This document shows positions 11,757 through 22,900 of a stretch of 64,000 bases of DNA, one piece after another (the first letter of the stretch is position 1; each line of letters opens with the position of its first letter). Source of the DNA: Pinus tabuliformis. Lineage: Eukaryota; Streptophyta; Pinopsida; Pinales; Pinaceae. The DNA is taken from positions 146,125,299 through 146,189,298 of the forward strand of contig CM062808.1 in assembly GCA_031772625.1 (NCBI GenBank), in the 5' to 3' direction. A program made the position numbers and the translations under genes. Below the pieces are notes generated by a model. That model searched no databases. It saw nothing but the letters and a program-made list of their open reading frames with translations, and was not told the origin of the DNA.

Positions 11757-12806
11757 TGTCACACGGAATCAGCCAATAGTGCGGACACAACTGACCTTCC
11801 TAGAAGTCTAAGACATTCTAATGACAAACAAAACAAAGTAGAGCTATCCTTCTCTAAACATGCATTATTATATGAGAAATCAAGTACGTGGCTCTTACCT
11901 TTGTCCAAACGCTATTGTAGAAGTCCAAGCTTCGTTGATCTGGATGAGCTCCTCCTTTTCTCCAAAACCTGCAATCACCAACAGTCAAACCATTAAATAG
12001 CACCTAATTATAACATAAAAAAAAGCATATTCAACATATAGACCAAGGAGTACACGAAATAACCCATAAACAACAAGTTATTGAGAAGAATGAACTAATT
12101 TGCATTAAAGGTAATCAAAAGGAACATTACAACCTGAGCCTTGGTGTTGTGCAAGCTCCTTCCAGGGTCCACAAGAGTTCTCCTTTACTTTGACAAAGCT
12201 CACCCACTTCCAAATAGAACAAGCAAAGATGGCAATCTCTCCTTCAAGCTTCTAAATGGGAGTCCTAATTCCTGCAGCATTTACCCTTAGAAATGTATAG
12301 CTTTCAACCTCTCCTCCTTCTGGCCCAATGCCTATACTTATAGTGCTCAAGAGGAAGTTAATCAGGTCCACCATCAATGGGATAACCCCCTCTTTGGATG
12401 GGATAGCTCCCCTATTGATGGGATAAGTTCCTCTTTGGTAGGAGTGCATGAACCATCTGGAGGCGCTCAATACACGTCGAACAACCTTCTAGAATGCTCT
12501 AGAAATAACCACAAGTGACTTTTTAAAGATGAAACTTGCGCATTTTAACCTTTTCAGGGGGACGCACCTGCACCTTTACATACAGAGCGTCCAAAGACGC
12601 AGCTTTTGTGAACCTTGGGTGCGTCCCCGCAGGTAAGGTTGAGAGAACTTGCGTCCCCAGAGATAAATACATTTAGAAAGACTTTCTCTCTTTTTTGGAG
12701 TTTGACATGGAGAGCAGAGGCATAAGACTTGCCTAAGAGGGTAGTATGACTGTTGATAGAGTCATCCTAACTGTAAATAGTCATGGTGACATTTTTTAGT
12801 GTAACA
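11757..12806 (-). repeat. 3' LTR of element A
   Basis: 1,050 bp and nearly identical to 26082-27132. The 72-codon minus-strand frame found in both copies (12252-12470 here) follows from LTR identity and is not convincing coding. It contains three GATGGGATA motifs at about 12378-12425 and several GGACGC/GCGTCC inverted motifs at 12560-12650. Confidence 0.9.
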
Positions 12807-12822
12807 GATTGCCCCCTAAAGT
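12807..12822 (-). other. Polypurine tract of element A
   Basis: The minus strand reads ACTTTAGGGGGCAATC directly before the 3' LTR. Element B has ACTTTAAGGGGCAAC at the matching place. Confidence 0.7.
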
Positions 12823-15032
12823 GCGAAGCCTGGAATAGATTAGGGTTTTGTATTATCTAGGAAGGGTGAAGCGCTTTATCATTTCAAGGATTATCTCGTG
12901 GAGAGCCTGGTCAGAACCTGCAATTTTCAACACAAAATACATGTATAAGATTATATCATCACTGAGGTAGGCATTCCCATACTCAGATTAAAACTTTAAC
13001 TAACAGACTAACTACTCTGATACAGGAATGATCTTGCAGTCCATCATAATCATAGACTTTTGTAGACACAGTATGGGCGCAGCCATCTGTTTATGATTAG
13101 TCTACTTAGATAATGAATACAAAAATCCTCGCAGCCTGGATGGTGGAAACTGGATCCAGGGTCTTCATTTCTACTTCTCGAATTGGTACGATTCTAACCA
13201 TGCGAATAAATGAGTTGATGTCGAGCATGGTAGAAACCACTTGATTACCAGCCGATGATGTAAACTGTTAACAAGCGTGAGAGAGACCACCAGTAATGTC
13301 AATGGTTCTCAAAGTACCCAGTACAATCCATGAGATGTGAATGAATGAGTTGATGTCGAACATTTCACGGAATCCTTCGATCGAAAGTTAATGATGTAAA
13401 CTGATGTCAAAGGCGAGAAACCTACCATTGATGCATACAGACTTCAAGGTACTGATGATTTCTAATTCATCTCTCTAGATAATGTGCCGATGTCGATAGA
13501 AAGCGACCCGTTGCAGGCAAGCCCACAACACGAAATCATTGTTTAAGTTGAAGAAATGTTGCTGTAAGGACTGACTCAGGGATGGTCAAATGGATGACAA
13601 GTATTTTGCAGATGAAAGTTTTGTTTGCAGACCTCTTGAACACATAACGACAAGACAGATGGCTTGGTGCTGAATGACTCAAAGTTAATCCCCGGAACCC
13701 GGCTGAATACTTTCAAAGTGGTTTGATCAACTGTGAGGTAAGGATTTCCCAACCCAGGTGAATGAAAAGTGTCGTGTTCAAGAGTGGTAATAAAGTTTCT
13801 TCTGAGACAAAAGGTAACAAATAGGCTCATTCTTCTCTCTTTTCCCCCACCATTTATAGCAAGTACCTCTTTATTTTTAACAAGCTTGAGGAGGATAACA
13901 TATGCTTGATTATAAGCTCATCCTTCGGATGAGTCCAACCTAGTTTTGATTCGAACCCTAGGAAGGAGTGGTTCGTTCATGTTTGTAATTGAACAGGTCC
14001 TTTACTGTGAAATGTTTAACGAGCCCAGTATAGGAGAAACTTGGCGTTTTTCAATTTTAGAGAGTCTGAAAAACTTAAGAAGACTCCAAGTTGAATTTTT
14101 TCGTAGATTTGTGTCCCTCAAGCCCGAAAAAGTATAAAATAATACCTGGGGGAACCGCTTGATCTTGCGACCAAGGAGTACTTTCATAATTAGTGTCACT
14201 GACCTGAAAAGTAAAAAGCGATCAAAGACACGTCGTTTTATTTCCATATCGAGTTTGAAACGACAAAAACCCGGCAATCTTTTCCTGATTTTACGGTCAG
14301 AAAAGAGCTATAAGGGGACCGTCTTTTAATTCCGTTTTAACGAGTGTAAAAGAAACGCTCGGCAATATTTTCATTTTTTAGGAGTCAGAAAAGGGCTTAA
14401 AAGATGACTCTGATATTTTGGTTTGTGAAAAATGACAATTTTCCCTCTAAGTCCCTTTGTCCTGCACAAAAGCGACACATTACTCATACCTGTTTAAGAT
14501 AGGCAAAAATACATCGAAAAACATCTTTCCATGGTGAAAAATGAACAAATTCATCCAAAAAACCTATAAAAAGACTTTTTACCATGTCATTTTTACCGTT
14601 TGACTGTTGAGGTTGAAAAAGGAGCTTTTGGCAAGAAACTTCCCGTGGTCGCTGCGGAAAATCCGACCGTCAGAATCGAACGCCGTCTCTTCCAGGTATT
14701 TTACAACATCCTACTCTTCAATTTCATCCGATTAAAGTTGATTTTTAGGTTTTAGTTTTGGTTTTTGGGGGGGTTTAGGTTTTAGAATGCGCCCCTCGGT
14801 GGACGCAGGTGCCCTTCGGGTGACCTGCGTCCCCCGACTTTTTCCTATACAGGAAAATGGTCGGGGGACGTAGCCCGCCTTCAGGCCAACTGCGTCCGGA
14901 CGCCCTGTGTTGTAAACGCGGGGTGCGTCCTCCATGAAAGGCGGATTTTAAAACCCCAATCTCCCCAAAGAACCATTCAAAATTCCCCAAATTAATTCTA
15001 ATCATTATTTCTTGGTGTGTAGGGCACTCACC
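12823..15032 (-). other. 3' non-coding region of element A, also upstream of the antisense gene
   Basis: No convincing coding frame. It aligns in blocks with element B: about 12940-13560 with 31450-32030 (shared GGCATTCCCAT and GCAGCCYGGATGG), and 13850-14300 with 32380-32720 (shared CAAGCTTGAGGAGGATAAC and TTTTAGAGAGTCTGAAAA). A plus-strand TATA-like TATAAAAAG at 14565-14573 lies about 470 bases before the antisense ATG. 14780-14940 is rich in GGACGC/GCGTCC motifs also seen in the LTR. Confidence 0.55.
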
Positions 15033-16251
15033 ATGTTGGATTGGAGAGAAAGAGAGCACGAGGACATTGATTTAGCTGCAATTGAACATCAACCTTCCAT
15101 TGATCCCCTAAAAGAATGCGGGCTATATAAATACTGGGCCATACCTGGCATGAGGGCTCAGGTAAGATTCTTAGAATGGCTGGTTGAGAGATGGAACGTT
15201 CAAGAGAAATGCTTTTACATAGGAGGGCACCAGCTCGAGATAGATCCCTCCGATATATACTTTCTCACTAGCTTGCCAAATAGAGGCGAGCAGCTCAATC
15301 TAGCCGGGACTAGGCCGGGTGGCCAATCCCTTGTTAGTCTCCGGGAAGATTGGTGCACACCTGGTGCACACCATTCGAAAGGCGTGGAAATCAAACACAT
15401 CTCTCTGCGTGAACTCAAAGTTATAGCATCCACGGTTACCATAATTTGCGGCGCAGCCGCTTTACACATTGCTTCCGGGTCCCAAATGCGGATGGCAATT
15501 GACTGTTACCAAGGCACCATTTTCAACTGGTGTGATGCTGTGTCGGCTAATATGAAGAGCCAACTGACTAAGGCAAAGAACGGATGACTGAAAACTTTTG
15601 GATATGGGCCTTTAGTCATGAGCTTTGCCTTAGAGAGAGTTCTGATGCTGATCCCTCAGCAACTCACTGTTGATATCTTGGGTCCTCGGGAGCCAAAGCT
15701 GGTACGATGGGTTGCGGTGATGGCCCGGCATCCTGACGAGGGCGCGACAGTTGTTCGATTTTCTGACAGTTACTTTGACTGGTTGGAGGACCAGGTTTTC
15801 TCGATCCAGGACTTTCCGTATGCCGGAGTAGATTTTCGAGGTGATCCGGACATGGTTCTTCCACAGGGAGAACAATGGGATGACAGAGGTACTTTATTTT
15901 TCACAAGTTTTCAAATTATGCATTTTTTTTTTTTTATATATATCGTCTCAAAACTGATAGTAAAATTTTCAAAATGTAGATGTTGGTCCACAGCGGCCAG
16001 CCAAACTCCGGCCTTTTGAGAGAAGACATCCAGTTGCACCGGTAACGGCCCCACAGGACGCGGCGGCTGCAGAGGTACTAGCTAAGTTGGAGCATGATCT
16101 AGAGTGTCTGACGGTGGATATGCCTGAGACTACTATGGATGATATTCCTATCAGACTTCAGCGCTATGTAGTCGCGGTCCTTGGACCGTTTAGGAGATTT
16201 TTGCGTAAGGTAGCCCGTGCAGTGGTGTCGTATAGGGAGCACCACCAGTGA
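15033..16251 (+). pseudogene. Antisense gene of element A: two exons, one in-frame stop
   Basis: An ORF on the strand opposite gag-pol, downstream of integrase. The first ATG is at 15033, 11 bases after an acceptor-like TGTGTAG, so an upstream exon is possible. Exon 1 runs to 15888. A TGA at 15585-15587 breaks it, and the same frame continues at once (LKTFGYGPL). A GT...AG segment at 15889-15979 (91 bases, T-rich near its 3' end) has an in-frame stop-free continuation after removal. Exon 2 runs to a TGA at 16249-16251 and ends in basic FRRFLRKVARAVVSY. Motifs include GGHQLEIDPSDIYFLT and SLPNRGEQL. Extra antisense ORFs near the 3' end are known in plant Tat-type elements. A weak likeness to plant-mobile-domain proteins is only an impression. 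The function is unknown. Confidence 0.65.
15889..15979 (+). other. Predicted intron of the antisense gene
   Basis: Donor AG|GTACTT and acceptor AAATGTAG, 91 bases, with a run of 11 T before ATATATAT. The frame is closed through the segment. Splicing joins codon phase exactly and opens a further 90 codons. Plant introns are typically T-rich and about this size. Confidence 0.65.
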
Positions 16252-16451
16252 TTGGCTAGTCACTTTGTAGACACATGTGACATTTTTGACTTTTTGTACT
16301 TTATCATTTTTGCCGATCATAAGGTGTTTTTCAACCTATGATCGAAGACGATGTATATTTTTTGACACACTCTTATCTATATATATATCACTATTACCGG
16401 CTTATCTTGTTTAACATGTATGATGAAATGTTTTTAAATTTACTTGCATGA

Positions 16452-16871
16452 TTATCGTAAATGTCTGTCCAACACTCGAGAAGCAATTGCATCTGCTAAT
16501 GTATTTAAGGACCTTGGAATATGCTGATATTCAATGTAATCAAATTCACGTTCCAAGAGACGCACTCTCAAAAACAACCTTAATAACACAGGATTCCTAA
16601 TGGCATAAACTCTATTAAGCTGTAATACAACAAGTTCAGAATCTAACCTCACTATCAAACGTCGAATTCCAAATGAAATAGATTCGGATAATAATTCAAC
16701 CACTGCACTGTATTCTGCAATGTTGTTCGTTGTTTGACCGAGGCTTACCCCATGCATAGAAACTAACTCGTCAGAGGGTGAATAGATAACCCAAGCTGCG
16801 GAAGAGATATTCCGTGTACTACGACAAGCACCATCAGCAAATCCAATGTATGTTTGGAGAGGCGTCGACAT
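16452..16871 (-). CDS. Archaeal-type RNase H downstream of integrase (element A)
   Basis: A 139-residue open frame (ATG at 16871; the reading frame extends upstream without another ATG). It has the full RNase H signature: GFADGACRS (first D), NNIAEYSAVVELL (E), IVRLDSELVVLQL (D) and NTLADAIAS (last D). This is the dual-RNase-H feature of the Tat lineage. Here it follows integrase instead of flanking RT. TTGATATTGCAG directly before the ATG resembles a splice acceptor, so it could be joined to pol by splicing; pol ends 143 bases upstream. All four acidic residues are present, and the pol copy of RNase H has lost its first aspartate, so this domain is the likely active one. Confidence 0.8.
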   Translation of the reverse strand: MSTPLQTYIGFADGACRSTRNISSAAWVIYSPSDELVSMHGVSLGQTTNNIAEYSAVVELLSESISFGIRRLIVRLDSELVVLQLNRVYAIRNPVLLRLFLRVRLLEREFDYIEYQHIPRSLNTLADAIASRVLDRHLR

Positions 16872-17014
16872 CTGCAATATCAAGAGTAAAACCAAGATAA
16901 GCCAGAATAACGACGAAAAAACACACTCGCTAAGCTAAGCACACTGACTAACTAACAAACATACTAGCTAGAAAGAAAACCTAACCTAACTAAAAATTTC
17001 TCCATACCCACCAT

Positions 17015-19426
17015 TTAAGCATAATACCTCTTTAAGTAAAGTCCATTTCTGGGTTTACCCAAAGAGTCCCCATCAAAATCTACCAGCTCATAAGCCCCTT
17101 TTGCTAGCTTTCGCTTTACAATATAGGGTCCATGCCACATAGGAACGAATTTTCCAGCACCTAGCTTATCGTTAGCTTGATCATATAAAAGCACTAGGTC
17201 TCCCTCCGAAAAACTTCGAGGGGTCACATTTCTATCATACTGAGCTTTCATTCGCTTTGCGTGAGTCTCGATTGCCAATGCAGCGTCACGTCGAGTCTCA
17301 TCTAATTTAGCTAAGTATAATAAACGTTTCTCCTCTTCGGAAGTAGCTGGGAGTAATTCGACAGCCATTTGAAGTGATGGGATTTCGCATTCAATGGGTA
17401 ACACAGCTTCCAAGCCATAAACTAGCTGGAAAGGAGTGAACCCTGTTGAGGTTTTCACTGAGGTTCGGTATGCCCATAGCGCCGAAAATAACATGTTGTG
17501 CCAATTCGACCGATGAATACCAATGGTTCGTCGGATCATGATAACCAGAACTTTGTTGATAGACTCAACCAAACCGTTGGCTTGCGGATAATAAGGAGTA
17601 GAGCTATCGTGGCGCAAACCAAGCTGGCTTGTAAGCTCAGTCATCATGATGTTTCGAAAATGGCTCCCATGGTCAGTAATGATTGCTTGTGGGACACCAA
17701 ACCTAGTTATAATATGATTGAATACGAAAACTGCAGTTGTTTTGCCGCTTGCGTCGAATGTAGGCATCGCCTCGGCCCATTTAGTGAAATAATCAACCGC
17801 GAGGATGATATACGCATGCCCCCCGGCCGAGTGAGGGTTACAAGTAATAAAGTCGATACCCCATTTGGCGAATGGACCAACGGCAATTATAGGGTGGAGA
17901 GGAGCAGGTGGTGCGCGCATCTTTCGATCAAACACTTGGCAGTTGTGGCACTTCCGGACTGCAATGATACAATCCTTAAACATAGATGGCCAGAAGTAAC
18001 CAGCGCGCAACACCTTCTGAGCTGTGGCATACCCAGACATATGACCGCCACATGCTCCAGAGTGACAATCATTCAAAACCCTCTCAGCCTCTTCATGAGT
18101 TAAACAACGTCGAAAAACTAAGTCTGCCCCCCGGCGATAAAGTGTATCTCCAATAATTTTGTATTGTTGGGATTGAAACCGAATTTTTCGACGTTCCGCC
18201 TTTGAAGCTTCAGGCCGAAAGGTTTGGGTTTGGAGATAGATGATTATATCCCCGTACCACGGATCTAAAGTACTGATAAGAAACAAAGATTCGTCCGCAA
18301 TGGACTCCTCTGCCACAGTTTCTGTGTCAGTACGCGGGAAGTCACACATCAATTCCGCAAAAACTAAGGATTTCTTAGACTTGGACTTCTCGAACTCCAA
18401 GTCGAACTCTTGCAGGATAACGATCCATTTAGAGTACTTGCCCCCTAGCAGTTGTTTTGTCAAAATGTAAATCATAGGGTTGCAATCCGAAATAACTGTA
18501 GTTTTACGGAGAAGAATGTAGTGACGAAAATGCTGGACAGCTTGAACGGCTGCCAGGGCCAATTTCTCCACATGCGAATATTTTAGCTCAGTGGGATTTA
18601 AGGTCCTACTGAGATAATATATCACATGCTCCTCTCCGAATTCATCTTCTTGTACTAAAACCATTCCAATGGTGGAATGCGAAGCTGCGAGGTATAAGAA
18701 GTAGTCCTGGTTGTAGTTGGGAGGATGCAACAACTGTGCATGGGTCAACGCGTGTTTAAGTGCATCAAAAGATTGTTGGGCAATCTCGTCCCAAAAGAAT
18801 TGAACGTTCTGTTTCAAAAACCGTGTAAAACCTTTAGTGACCTCGGCGTAGTTTGGGATGAATCGGCGTAAAAAGTTCGCTTTCCCTTGCAAACTTTGGA
18901 GTTGGCGCAAACTCGAAGGAGGAGGCAATTTGATGATAGCCTCGACTTTCGAGGGATCGACGTGAATGCTGGCTTTTGAAACAACAAATCCCAGCAATCG
19001 ACCTGTTTCTATACAGAAAACACATTTGTGGGGATTCAACCGAATTCGATAATGCCTACACCTCATAAAGATTGCTCGTAAGTGGACAAGGTGATCAGCT
19101 CGATGTAATGAATGAGCAGGCAAATCATCGAGATACGGTTGCACAATGTGCTTGATATCATGAAATGCGTAAGACATCGCCCGTTGAAAAGTGACCCCGG
19201 CATTCTTAAGCCCAAAAGGTAATTTGCAATAAGAAAATGTCCCCCATGGACAAATGAATGCCATTTTTGGTTGGTCGGCAGGTAGAATATTGATTTGATT
19301 ATAGCCCGAAAAACCATCCATGAAGGAAAACCTTTCACTTCCGGCACAATCATCAATAATTTGATCGATATAAGGCGTAGGATAGTTGTCTTTTGGACAA
19401 GCTCGATTGATATCCCTATAGTCGAT
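17015..19426 (-). pseudogene. pol of element A: RT (N-terminal part missing), RNase H, integrase
   Basis: An open 768-codon frame starts at the ATG of FSFMDGFSGYNQI (19321) and continues open upstream to IDYRDINRACPKDNYP before a TGA at 19427-19429. RT keeps both palm motifs (the first D in FMDGFSGY and YLDD near residue 63). RNase H (about 200-330) reads FLYLAASHSTIGMVL, where the usual first aspartate is alanine; LEYSHVEKL-like and VISDCN motifs remain. Integrase has an HHCC finger (CHSGACGGHMSG...CHNCQVF) near 420-465 and a DDE core: WGIDFI, ITDHGSHF, YYPQANGLVES. The fingers of RT and the link to protease are absent, replaced by non-coding DNA at 19430-19911, so no working RT is expected. 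Confidence 0.85.
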
Positions 19427-19429
19427 TCA

Positions 19430-19911
19430 AGCCTCAAGCCTCCATCAAGAGCTCCTTCCAAGTCCTACTCCAAAGATGGTATCAAGGATGAATGATCACC
19501 AATATACATGGAAACAAGGGTTTCCTATGCAAGATGGGGGAAGTGCAGAAAGCACTAGGGACTTCAGACCTGATCTAAGGGAAAAATCTCAGCATTATAA
19601 TCTTGCTCTCCTCTCTCTCCCCTTGGCCTTCCCATTGATGTCTTTTTATACCCTCTCCAAAGTAGTTGTTTAGTTAGGAGTTGGTTGGGAACAGTTGGGC
19701 CACGGGCACTAACCGGTGATCCAGCAGGTAAACCCGCGATCACAGCCCGAAAAAGAGGAAAATATATATTTTTTAAATGTTTTAATAGATACACGCGGGT
19801 TGGGTATGACAAACCCGCGTGTACACGCGTGTAACTCAGGGCAAAGTCGCGTATAGGGAATAAAACATTGTTTTTTAAACTTTTGGACCAGGTCTGGAAG
19901 GAAGGGTTGCC
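19430..19911 (-). other. Non-coding segment in place of the RT N terminus, with a TATA box and a hairpin
   Basis: This lies between the stop of gag-protease (19912) and the first recognisable RT codons. No frame is open through it. The minus strand has TATAAAAAGA (19641-19650) followed by a purine-rich leader-like stretch. An 11-bp perfect inverted repeat (ACACGCGGGTT at 19791-19801 and AACCCGCGTGT at 19812-19822) lies farther upstream, and TGTCATACCC at its loop resembles an LTR start. It may be a truncated LTR of another element or a captured promoter. Neither is proven. Confidence 0.5.
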
Positions 19912-22900
19912 CTAGGCCATAAGTGCAGCATCACAAATCATAAGAGTGGGATTTGGAGCTATAACAACATTCATTTGGTCGATCTCGGTTGAAGGAGAGT
20001 CGGTAAAAGACATGAGAGCTTCATAAGCAATTTCATATGGACTCAAAGGCATAGCATCACCGAATGAGTCTATCTCAGAGTCAGATGGGACAATCCAAGG
20101 ATCATCATAAATAATGTTTTCCGATGTAATCATATGAATTGTTGCAAATGAAGGTTCTACGCTGAGTGGAGGGAGAGGAAAAGTTCCTAGTAAACCGGAA
20201 TCCTTAACTAAACCTACACCAACGTCCCTATAGGGGATTGTCATCTTACCGACATGCTGGATACTCTCTGAAGAGGCTGGGTCGGATGAAAAGTATGTCA
20301 ACTGATCAATAGTCACGATCTTACTGTTATGTGGAAACTTAATTACTCTAAAGACCGATGAAACGACCGCCGTCATAGCATATGACCAACTTCGACCCAA
20401 AAGAAGGTTGTAGTCTAGAGGGGCATCAACCACTTCTACATCTAGACTAACGGTTTTACCTTCTACCCCTATAGGCAATTCCTGTAGAATACCAAACGGA
20501 CGGAACCCACGGCCATCAAAGGCCTTAAGGGTGGTGGGGGATTGGTTCAACGAAGGAGAACCAAGGGATCTCCAACATTGAATCGACATAATACACGTAG
20601 AAGCTCCCTCATCAATCACAGTCCTATGAATAGGTCTGTTTTTTACTATCACTGGAATTTGGAAAGCCATTTGATGGGGGAGACGTGGTGTACTATTTTC
20701 TAGATCGAAGATTATTATATTCGGGTCCTGAACATCAACAGCTCCGATAGCCGACAAAAGCAATTTTCGTTGTGCTGGGCATGATTGCAGCACTTCTAAC
20801 GCCGACATTGCTGAGGGTGAAACAGCTAAGTCCTCAACAATGTTGTAATTCTGGGCTGCTCTCGCATGTGGATTGAAAGCAGACCTTCGAAGTACACCCT
20901 TGGCGGGCGGTTTAATTACTAAGTCCGGGTTAGGTTTCTCGATCTGTAGTGGATCGGAACCAGGAGCTGAGGTTGATGGGTTAGAGTGAGAAGATTCTGC
21001 TTCCTTACCATCAACAGGATTCTTACTACCATAATCTTGCGATCGAGTCGCAATCCTCACATGAGACATCATCAAAATGGGTTCTTCACTGGCATTCGAG
21101 GAAGAACCTATCATCTTATTCTCCTGCTCCGAAAATGGATTTTTTAACACAGCAGGAGTGGGAGAACCTTTGACTATTTTCACAACCTCGGCCCGATGAG
21201 GGCAATCTCTCGTAAAATGATCCTCTTCACAAATAAGACAAGGATATCGAGGTTTGCGCTTTTCGTCATTGGTTTCCGACTTTTCAGTTTTCTCCTTCGG
21301 AGCCTTGTCTGTTTTAGCCTTCTTCTTTCCTTTCTTCTTTTCGCCATTTTTTGATTTGGCCGTAGATGACTCTACAGCGTGAATATCGGCGGTAAGTTCA
21401 GGAGAAGACTCTCCTGTTGGGGAATCGGGCAAAGTGATAATAGGAGTAGTTGAAGCCTTGGAAGACTTCTTCTTGCTCTTTGTATTCACGATACCAATCA
21501 TACCATCAGCGGCATGAGATCCCGAAGGAGCAACAGCGATTTGATTCGACTTTGTAAGATCCGGAATCTTCTCGTGTAATGTACCCGACTGAGTGTAAAC
21601 TAAGTCAAGGTATTGCGCCTGAGCAATGACTTGCTCCTCAGTAACTACTCCGGCCTTAGCTACATCTTCAGTAATCCTCGGTAATAATGATTTAACAAAC
21701 CATTCAGCTAAGATTTGGTCCGGGATAAAAACTTTCACTAGCCTTCTTCGACGTCTCCACTCATGAATGTGATCAGAAATATACGTGGACGTTGATTGTT
21801 TTAGTGAAGTTAATAACTCCGTGCCGTTATCGTATCTGACTGGCAACTGAAAGTGAGTTAAGAATGAGGTAGCTAACTGGCTAAAATTGTAAAAAGAGGC
21901 CCGTGGTAACTCAATGTACCACTTGGCCGCGAGACCAATGAGTGTACGCTTGAAAAGACGTAAGCGGATCGAATCATCCGAGATAGAATTTGAAGCACAC
22001 CAGAGGTGGTAAGTCATCACGTGATTGGACGGATCCTCTCCAGACTTACCTTCGAACTTGGGTATATCGCTGGGAAACTTATTTGGCATTGGCGGCCAGA
22101 ACGTAAGATATTGAATTGGATCGTTCGTTAGGCGCGTCAAGTCTGGTAAATCCAAAGTTGCGATAAACGGTAACTGCCGGTTAGGATCTCTAAAACTCTG
22201 GGTCATAATACCGGCCCCAGGAGGAGGATATCCAGGATAACTAGGAACAGGAGTCGCATTTGGGATATTATATCCTCCTGGAAAACCAGGATTAACCGGA
22301 CCGTACTGGGGTTGCTGAGGTTGTTGATAAGTGTACCCAGGATACGGTTGATACTGGTAAATCGGTTGTTGGACAGCTTTCCCAGGTTGGTACTGTCCCT
22401 GGTACGGAGGTTGAACAAATTGAGGTTGAGTAGTGACAACCGTACTTATACCAGGCTGGCCTACAGGCATCTGGACCGTGGTTTGAATCGTAGATCCAGA
22501 CAACGGTAAAGATGTCTGAGGAGTGGTTACAGAGACAGTAGAAACCGGAGCCGTCGATACTCCAGAAGTAAGTATGGTAGATGTGGCGTAGTTGCAGCAG
22601 CCGTTTGAGATGGAGTACTAGGCGCAATTGGCGGCTGAGTAACTACCGAAGTTACAGAAGTTTGAACATTTGACTGGACAGGTTGTGGTTGCTGGGGTGG
22701 ACCAGAAACTACGGGTTGCCCAGCTTGAGGTACCAACTGTATACTTGGCTGCAACACCTGCTGACCCTGTGACGGATCCCACACTAACATTCCAGGGTAT
22801 TGAGCCGTAACAGGTTGAGGATACTGAGATCTATAGCCGGATTGAGGATAGGATTGATAATTGTAAGGTGCAGTTCCCATACCTTGACCATATGATTGAC

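Noticed and set aside
12252..12470. 72-codon frame repeated at 26579-26797
   Set aside because: Present twice only because the LTRs of element A are nearly identical; no coding signature.
17498..18103. 201-codon plus-strand frame inside pol of element A
   Set aside because: Shadow of the integrase coding strand with no motif of its own.
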